Assembly: GCA_966424055.1 (NCBI GenBank)
Contig: CBJLMB010000001.1
Span: 1-64,000 of the forward strand
Reading direction: 5' to 3'
Length of the DNA stretch: 64,000 bases
DNA from: Deminuibacter sp966424055
GTDB lineage: Bacteria > Bacteroidota > Bacteroidia > Chitinophagales > Chitinophagaceae
The notes under the pieces were generated by a model that did not search any database, was not told where the DNA came from, and was given only the letters and a program-made list of their open reading frames with translations. Shown here one piece after another: positions 58,563-64,000 of this stretch. Each line of letters opens with the position of its first letter. Position 1 is the first letter of the stretch. A program made the translations under genes and the position numbers.

Positions 58563-59399
58563 ATGATTGAAATTACCAACCTGGTTTACCGCTATAACCG
58601 GAAAAAAATATTGTTCAACGGGCTCAACCTGCAGCTGCCTGCAGGAAAGATATACGGGCTGCTGGGCAAGAACGGCGCCGGCAAATCGAGCCTGATCAAG
58701 AACCTGGCCGGACTGCTTTTTCCCACAAAGGGCAGTTGTCGTGTAAATGGCTATACACCCGGCATGCGGGAACCGGCATTTCTGGAGCAATTGTTTTTTA
58801 TACCGGAAGAATGTATGCTGCCGCCTGTTTATATCAGCGAACTGGTGAAAGGTTATGCACCGTTTTACCCCGCGTTCAATACAGCACAGTTTATGCATTA
58901 CCTGCAATTGTTCCAGGTGCCGGCTGATGCGCATAATGGCCGGCTTTCTTTTGGACAGAAGAAAAAAGTATATATCGCATTTGCACTGGCTGCCAACACG
59001 CAGGTGCTGATTATGGATGAGCCCACCAACGGACTGGATATTCCATCCAAGCTGCAGTTCAGGAATATGGTTGCAGAAGCGAACCGGGAAAACAAATACA
59101 CCATTATTTCCACTCACCAGGTAAAAGACCTCGATAACCTGATCCATGCAGTGGTGATACTCGACAATAGCGAGGTACTGCTGTGTGCCGATAAAGACAC
59201 TATTGCACGCAAGCTGTATTTCTCCGCACCCGGCGCAATAACAGGGGAACGCAATGTACTGTATACCGAAAACACACCCGCAGGTGCTGTTTCAGTAAGC
59301 ATCAATGAGTACGGTGAGCTGAGCTATCCCGATATCGAAATACTCTTTAATGCCACCCTTGCCGAAAAACAGCGATTGCACGCTGTGTTCACATCATAA
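58563..59399 (+). CDS. ABC-2-type ABC transporter ATP-binding protein
   Basis: A 278-residue ATPase. Walker A LLGKNGAGKSS (about 34-44), signature LSFGQ, Walker B VLIMDEPTNGLD and switch His in ISTHQ. A C-terminal tail (about 205-278, YFSAPGAITGERNVLYTENT) is unlike the ATPase core and may contact the permease or regulate it, as in YtrB-like proteins. It exports or moves a molecule unknown from sequence. The permease starts 12 bp later. It is divergent from the LytS gene across 206 bp. Confidence 0.92.
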   Translation: MIEITNLVYRYNRKKILFNGLNLQLPAGKIYGLLGKNGAGKSSLIKNLAGLLFPTKGSCRVNGYTPGMREPAFLEQLFFIPEECMLPPVYISELVKGYAPFYPAFNTAQFMHYLQLFQVPADAHNGRLSFGQKKKVYIAFALAANTQVLIMDEPTNGLDIPSKLQFRNMVAEANRENKYTIISTHQVKDLDNLIHAVVILDNSEVLLCADKDTIARKLYFSAPGAITGERNVLYTENTPAGAVSVSINEYGELSYPDIEILFNATLAEKQRLHAVFTS

Positions 59400-59411
59400 A
59401 AAATTATTGTT

Positions 59412-60173
59412 ATGCATTACCGTAGAATACGATTGCTGATCGCCCGGCAATGGGAAGAAAACAAATGGGCTTACTGCTTTGGCATTCTGGCAATGGCGGT
59501 TATACTGGAAGCACTTTTTTTTATCACCTGGCATTGGCGGGATAGCTTTTCCGGTGATGTGAAGCACGGTATTTTTTTGCTGGGCCTGCTTATTGGCGGA
59601 ACAGTATACTGCGGCTCGCTGTTCAGGAAACTGGGAAACAAATCAAAAGCAGTATGGCTCATCTGCCTGCCCGCTTCTGCTGCGGAGAAAATATTGCTGG
59701 TAGTGCTGTTCGGCCTTGTGTTTTACCTGCTGGCTTATATAGCTGTTTTCTATGTAGCAGAAGGCTTTTTTATGTGGCTGGTTAACCGGGGTAAAAATGA
59801 AGTACAGCATACCAGCCTTACCAGGAATGGTTTTTACAATTTCCTGTTTATCTACTGTAACCTGCAACTATTGATTTTACTGGGAAGCATTTATTTTAAA
59901 AGAATGGCGTTTATTAAAACCTGGCTGTTTTGTATCGCCGGCTTTTTCCTGTTAACAACACTTAATGGATATATACTCCAGTGGATGACCGGTGAACAGC
60001 ATATTAATTCTTCACTGCCTTTCGACTATTTCCAGTTTGTGCACAATGGTGAAAATGTTTATGTGTACTTGTCTGAAAAAGCTGACAGGTTAACTGGTAT
60101 CGCGTTGCATGCTGTACTGCCTTTGCTGCTCTGTTATTGTTGTTATGTACGGTTTAAAGAAACCGAGATTTAA
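59412..60173 (+). CDS. ABC-2-type permease
   Basis: A 253-residue membrane protein with six probable membrane segments. These include YCFGILAMAVILEALFFITW, GIFLLGLLIGGTVYCGSLF, ILLVVLFGLVFYLLAYIAVFYV, FLFIYCNLQLLILLGSIYF, WLFCIAGFFLLTTLNGYIL and LHAVLPLLLCYCCYVRF. There is no large periplasmic domain, so it is of the ABC-2 type rather than FtsX. It works with the ATPase just upstream. The following secreted protein starts 10 bp after its stop, so the three form one operon. Confidence 0.88.
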   Translation: MHYRRIRLLIARQWEENKWAYCFGILAMAVILEALFFITWHWRDSFSGDVKHGIFLLGLLIGGTVYCGSLFRKLGNKSKAVWLICLPASAAEKILLVVLFGLVFYLLAYIAVFYVAEGFFMWLVNRGKNEVQHTSLTRNGFYNFLFIYCNLQLLILLGSIYFKRMAFIKTWLFCIAGFFLLTTLNGYILQWMTGEQHINSSLPFDYFQFVHNGENVYVYLSEKADRLTGIALHAVLPLLLCYCCYVRFKETEI

Positions 60174-60183
60174 AATGTATTGT

Positions 60184-60873
60184 ATGAAAAGATCCAACCG
60201 CTTATTGCTGCTGCTGTCAATTGCCCTGGTAACGGGTATGTTTATCACCAATGTCATGCTGGCCGAAAATTACCGTCACCTCAACCTGGAAGACCCTTTT
60301 AAAAATTTCCAGGATGTGGCCGTGCGGCCTTTCAGGGCGCTGAAAATAAGTGGCGGCAATGGCTATGCCATACGGATACAGTATGGTGCAGCTTATGGTA
60401 TTAAGTTGATGAATTCCCGCAAAAGCTTTTTCTTTATGAACCAGCAGGGAGATACGGTCAGCATCCGTTTCCAGGTGGCAAGGCAGAAAGATGTTTCTGC
60501 GGAAGGTCGTGTTACCGGACTGATCATCTATTGCCCAGACCTTCATTTTTTACAATCATCAGGCACCTGTAGCCTGCTGGGGCCTTTGCATGCAGATTCT
60601 CTTTCCATTATACAGGATAGCAGCAGCTTTACAAAAATGGACGGCTTAAAAAGCAGGCAGCTGGCGCTGAATGGAACTGCAGGCAGCTGGTTTCATTTCA
60701 GCAGTGACAATGTTGTAGAACACCTGCGGGTGAAGCTGGATGGTGATGCAGGTGTTAATATGCAATCTATCCGCTTCTCCCATATTGAACAACAACTGTC
60801 AGGCAATGCCATGATGATCTTCTTTGCGCAGGCAATGACCGATTGGCAGCAGGCTATGAGAGAGGAGCGGTAA
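60184..60873 (+). CDS. Membrane-anchored protein with GIN/DUF2807-like beta repeats
   Basis: A protein of 229 residues from ATG 60184 (MKRSNRLLLLLSIALVTGMFITNVMLA, membrane anchor or signal); an ATG three codons upstream also works. The mature part opens FRALKISGGNGYAIRIQYG and continues with stacked short beta units (GLIIYCPDLHFLQSSGTCSL, DSLSIIQDSSSFTKMDGLKSRQLALNGTAG), resembling the DUF2807 (GIN) fold often found next to ABC-2 operons and regulators in Bacteroidota. The similarity is only moderate. It is the third gene of the ABC-2 operon, so it may be a substrate-side or sensing partner. Confidence 0.65.
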   Translation: MKRSNRLLLLLSIALVTGMFITNVMLAENYRHLNLEDPFKNFQDVAVRPFRALKISGGNGYAIRIQYGAAYGIKLMNSRKSFFFMNQQGDTVSIRFQVARQKDVSAEGRVTGLIIYCPDLHFLQSSGTCSLLGPLHADSLSIIQDSSSFTKMDGLKSRQLALNGTAGSWFHFSSDNVVEHLRVKLDGDAGVNMQSIRFSHIEQQLSGNAMMIFFAQAMTDWQQAMREER

Positions 60874-60890
60874 TGAACGCCGGCGTAGCA

Positions 60891-60935
60891 GGAACAGGTA
60901 CCAGGCATCCTTATGGATGTGCAGATACCTATTCC
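60891..60935. terminator. Imperfect hairpin between the GIN-like gene and the FtsX gene
   Basis: GGAACAGGTA pairs with TACCTATTCC (one mismatch) around an inner CATCC/GGATG hairpin. It overlaps the last codons of the convergent FtsX gene (stop at 60929) and probably terminates the ABC-2 transcript. There is no strong U-run. Confidence 0.4.
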
Positions 60936-63382
60936 GTACGTAAACTCTTCACCGGGTTAACCGATGCCGCTTTAACGGTTTTAATACCCAGGATGAGTAA
61001 TGCTATTCCTATCATGATCATTCCGCTTACAACAAATATCCACCAGCTGATAGTGGTTTTGAATGCAAAATTCTGCAGCCATTGATGAATGCCCAGCCAG
61101 GCCAGTGGAATAGCGATCAGGAATGCGAGCACCACCAGCTTGAGGAAATCCCTGGTTAACAGTGACACGATCTGCATTACAGAAGCTCCGATGATTTTAC
61201 GTACACCGATCTCTTTGGTGCGCTGATTGGTGATATAGATAACCAGGCCCAGCAGGCCGAGACAGCTGATAAAAATGGCAAGGCCTGTTGACCATATAAG
61301 CAATTGCGCGATATTTTTTTCAGCCTTATAAAAACCGGCAATACTTTCATCGAGAAAATGGTAGTCAAAATCATCTTCAGGATATATTTCTTTCCATGCT
61401 GCTTCTATTTTCTTAATGGCCGTTTTCCAGGTGGTACCTGATGCATTTTGCGGTTGAAGCAATACGCTGAAATTGTTCTCTGCATGGGCGGCACTCATAA
61501 TGGCAACAGGCTTGATTATCTCGTGCAGCGACTGTTGGTGAAAATTGGCCACCACACCTACAATGGGCACTTTTTTAATGTCCCAGTCAAGGTATTTACC
61601 TATTGCCTGCGCAGGATCCTGAAAACCGAGGATATGGGCATATGCTTCATTGATCACCCATTCTTTTACCGTATCGCTCTGCTGTATAGCCCTGCCGGCC
61701 AGCAGCTTCAGCTGGTATAATTTCATGTAATTGCTGTCGCCGTATTTGAAGTAGACATTGGTGGATACTTCTTTTTTGCCATCCCTGTATTTTACATCGC
61801 CCGACCAGGTGCTGTTCGATGCAGGCGGATTATTGGCAAGACTGACCATTGCAATTTCCGGTATGTCTTGCAGTTTTTTCAGCAAAACAAATTTCCGTTT
61901 TCCTGAAGTGTCGTAAGCATAACTGTTGCCGAAATAGAGAATGGCATCTTTCCTGAACCCCAGGTCTTTATTCAGTGTATAGCTGATCTGTTTGCCAACA
62001 AGTATGGTTGCCATGATAAATACCTGTGCAATCACAAACTGTGTAACAGTGAGTGTTTTTCGCAGCCACGAACTTCTTGTTTGGCTGCTGCCGGAGAAAG
62101 CCTGGTTTTTTAGTACCAGCACCGGCTTAAACCCCGATAAGATCAGTGCGGGATAAAAACCGGCCAGCAGGCTCACAGTAAGGGTAAGCGCCAGCAGGAA
62201 CAAGGCAATGCCCGGCTGAAGCATCGCTTTAAAATGAAGTCCTTCAGGAATAAAACTGGCGAATATTTTCAAAAGCAGCGGTGTGATCAGTACAGATAAA
62301 ACTGTGGCAAGAACAGTCAGTAAAAATGTTTCACCCAGGAACTGGAAAACCAGTTCTTTTCTTGTGCTGCCCATGGTTTTACGGATACCGATTTCTTTGG
62401 CTCTTTTTGATGACTGAGCAGTGGTGAGGTTAATAAAATTGATGCAACCCAGCAGTAACAGGAATGCAGCCACAGCCAGCAGCCCGTATAAAGTAGGCTT
62501 GTGTGCTGTGCGCTGGTTGAACGCGCCGTACCTGGCATTAAAATGTACATCAGACAATGGTTGCAGCATGTAATTGGTGGTGCCGTTGAAATCTTTTTCG
62601 GGTTCATGGTATTTGTTGTAAAGCCCCTGCACCTGCCGCTGTACCTGTGCAATACTGGTGCCTGGTGATAGCTGTACAAAAAGCTGCGAATTGCCCCAGG
62701 TGCTGTTCCATTTATCGAATTCAGACCGGTGCAGACTGGTTTTTTCCAGTGTAATACGTGAAATAAAAGTGGTAAAGACAAAATCGGTATTATCCTGGAT
62801 ATCTTTCACAATACCTGTTACGGTAGCCCGCACCGAATCATTGAAATACAGATCCCTGCCGGGAATATCCACAGTTTTCAATGCAGGAAAATAACGCTGT
62901 GCTGCAGATACTGTGAGCACTACCTGCCTGGGCTGCTGTAGCGCAGTGCGGGGCGAGCCGGCCAGCCATTCGTAGCCAAATAGATTGAAATAATGCTCAT
63001 CAGCATAAATGATCTGGTTCTGGTGTTTAAACACGGTGGGTTTGGCATCGCCGTTTTTCACACTCACTTTGGTATCGCTATCTGCCGTAAAAAATGGTGC
63101 AGATTCTTCCAGGCCGGTCACTTCTTTCCTGACTGCATTACCCAATGGAAAAACAACACCTGCGTTGTAAAACTTATCACCGGAAAATTCAAAATTGGAA
63201 ACTACCCGGTAAATACGGTCCCCGTTTTTGTGTTGGTTGTCGAAACTGAAATCATAACGTACCAGCAGGTAAATGACCAGTGAGGCACTGATGCCTATAG
63301 CCAGACCAAGAATATTGATGGCCGAAAAAATCTTGTTCTGTTTGAGATTGCGCAATGCAATCATAAATATGTTATTGATCAT
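60929..63382 (-). CDS. FtsX/MacB-type ABC transporter permease, two-module
   Basis: An 817-residue paralogue of the permease at 21.9 kb. TM1 is KIFSAINILGLAIGISASLVIYLLV. A periplasmic MacB_PCD domain, FtsX block 1 (about 285-420, with RAKEIGIRKTMGSTRKELV), a second periplasmic domain and FtsX block 2 (about 680-817) end in TVKAASVNPVKSLRTE. The coupling segment of block 2 is RTKEIGVRKIIGASVMQIV. It needs a separate ATPase, probably that at 55.4 kb. It is the second gene after another permease on the same strand with only 20 bp between them. Confidence 0.93.
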   Translation of the reverse strand: MINNIFMIALRNLKQNKIFSAINILGLAIGISASLVIYLLVRYDFSFDNQHKNGDRIYRVVSNFEFSGDKFYNAGVVFPLGNAVRKEVTGLEESAPFFTADSDTKVSVKNGDAKPTVFKHQNQIIYADEHYFNLFGYEWLAGSPRTALQQPRQVVLTVSAAQRYFPALKTVDIPGRDLYFNDSVRATVTGIVKDIQDNTDFVFTTFISRITLEKTSLHRSEFDKWNSTWGNSQLFVQLSPGTSIAQVQRQVQGLYNKYHEPEKDFNGTTNYMLQPLSDVHFNARYGAFNQRTAHKPTLYGLLAVAAFLLLLGCINFINLTTAQSSKRAKEIGIRKTMGSTRKELVFQFLGETFLLTVLATVLSVLITPLLLKIFASFIPEGLHFKAMLQPGIALFLLALTLTVSLLAGFYPALILSGFKPVLVLKNQAFSGSSQTRSSWLRKTLTVTQFVIAQVFIMATILVGKQISYTLNKDLGFRKDAILYFGNSYAYDTSGKRKFVLLKKLQDIPEIAMVSLANNPPASNSTWSGDVKYRDGKKEVSTNVYFKYGDSNYMKLYQLKLLAGRAIQQSDTVKEWVINEAYAHILGFQDPAQAIGKYLDWDIKKVPIVGVVANFHQQSLHEIIKPVAIMSAAHAENNFSVLLQPQNASGTTWKTAIKKIEAAWKEIYPEDDFDYHFLDESIAGFYKAEKNIAQLLIWSTGLAIFISCLGLLGLVIYITNQRTKEIGVRKIIGASVMQIVSLLTRDFLKLVVLAFLIAIPLAWLGIHQWLQNFAFKTTISWWIFVVSGMIMIGIALLILGIKTVKAASVNPVKSLRTE

Positions 63383-63402
63383 ATGAATAGGTTAGAGTGA
63401 TG

Positions 63403-64000
63403 TTATTCAGTTCTTAAACTTTTTACAGGGTTCTGCAAGGCGGCTTTTATCGCCTGCAGACTGATGGAAAGCAGTGCAATACTCATTGCGAGGAACGCGG
63501 CTGCAGGAAAGATCCACCAGCTGATATTTGTTCTGTAGGCAAAATCCTGCAGCCACCGGTGCATACTGTACCAGGCCAGCGGAAACGCAATCAACAGGGC
63601 AATAACGATCAGTACCATGAAATCTTTCGCCAGCATACTTACAATACTTCCTGCAGAGGCACCCAGCACCTTCCTGATACCGATCTCTTTTATTTTTTGT
63701 GATACGATCAGGATGATCATCGCCAGCAGGCCCATGCAGCAAAGTGTGATGGCGATGATAGCACCTGAAACAAAAATTTTACTGAGCTTTTCTTCTTTCC
63801 TGTACTGGCGCGCTACATTCTCATCTAGGAAGGAAGCAAGGAACTCACCGCCGGGTGATACTTCTTTCCATATTTTTTTCAGCAGGTCCATACTTTCTGC
63901 CAATCCAGTTGGTTTTACTTTTACCAGGATATAATTTATGCTGAACGACTTATCCAGTACCAGGCTGAGCGGTTCAATCTGGCTATGCAATGACTGGAAA
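63403..64000 (-). CDS. FtsX/MacB-type ABC transporter permease, C-terminal part (runs off window)
   Basis: The frame is open to the window edge, so the 5' end lies outside; the visible 199 codons are the C-terminal module. They contain a periplasmic tail (FLASFLDENVARQYRKEEKLSK) and an FtsX block with KEIGIRKVLGASAGSIVSML, three membrane segments and the ending AIKAALQNPVKSLRTE. It is a paralogue of the next permease, 20 bp downstream, and the pair is probably co-transcribed. A TTG at 63988-63990 is not the real start. Confidence 0.9.
   Translation of the reverse strand, partial: FQSLHSQIEPLSLVLDKSFSINYILVKVKPTGLAESMDLLKKIWKEVSPGGEFLASFLDENVARQYRKEEKLSKIFVSGAIIAITLCCMGLLAMIILIVSQKIKEIGIRKVLGASAGSIVSMLAKDFMVLIVIALLIAFPLAWYSMHRWLQDFAYRTNISWWIFPAAAFLAMSIALLSISLQAIKAALQNPVKSLRTE

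Noticed and set aside
63403..63990. Considered as a complete small permease starting with TTG at 63990
   Set aside because: The frame stays open to the window edge and the protein begins in the middle of a known domain, so it is a partial gene.

Overview
The window reads as a chromosomal segment of a gliding Bacteroidota, most likely family Chitinophagaceae (Chitinophaga/Niastella-like). The evidence is a SusC/SusD pair, GldB, GldD and GldE, DUF4836, DUF3109 and large two-module FtsX permeases ending in NPVKSLRxE. There are few Shine-Dalgarno-like sites, and several promoters fit the Bacteroidota TTTG / TAnnTTTG pattern. I saw no rRNA, tRNA, CRISPR array, insertion sequence or prophage. The assignment comes from reading the sequence; no search was run.

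Layout. 1-5.7 kb: a word-like tandem repeat, a LysR regulator, DUF3109, then the mutY-ssb-gldE-gldD block (minus strand). 5.9-9.1 kb: the divergent HU-TPR-tiny mS38-like protein-RNase E/G block. 9.1-14.6 kb: an orphan SusD/SusC nutrient-uptake pair with a structured upstream region. 14.6-21.8 kb: Zn-peptidase, a candidate small RNA, radA, comF, glutathione peroxidase, holB and ricT. 21.8-29.2 kb: an FtsX permease, a divergent outer-membrane barrel, an ABC permease/ATPase pair and a DUF4836 lipoprotein. 29.3-43.4 kb: a GH3/beta-lactamase fusion, mutL, dacB, an M13 peptidase, TerC, pyrD, a thiolase, a hypothetical gene and a quinone-oxidoreductase-like gene. 43.5-53.8 kb: two secreted hypothetical proteins, a universal stress protein, a TlpA-like thioredoxin, nadE, gldB, apaG, isocitrate dehydrogenase, a CDGSH protein and a small membrane protein. 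53.9-64 kb: an export locus with TolC, three ABC modules, a GIN-like protein and a LytS/LytTR two-component pair.

How the parts fit. Three gliding/T9SS genes sit inside housekeeping blocks (mutY-ssb-gldE-gldD, nadE/gldB), but the slots where gldC (after gldB) and gldH (after ricT) often sit in relatives hold no such gene. The right-hand 10 kb looks like one regulated efflux system: LytS senses, the LytTR regulator probably binds an 11-bp direct repeat with 22-bp period just downstream of its own gene, and the neighbouring ATPase/TolC, ABC-2 and FtsX genes would be outputs.

The least explained material is between genes. It comprises a three-copy interspersed element of about 95-137 bp, short hairpins with a conserved 14-nt loop and changing but complementary stems, word-like minisatellites at gene 3' ends, a 39-nt near-perfect palindrome, and two candidate small RNAs (15.48-15.56 kb, and one opposite the susC leader).
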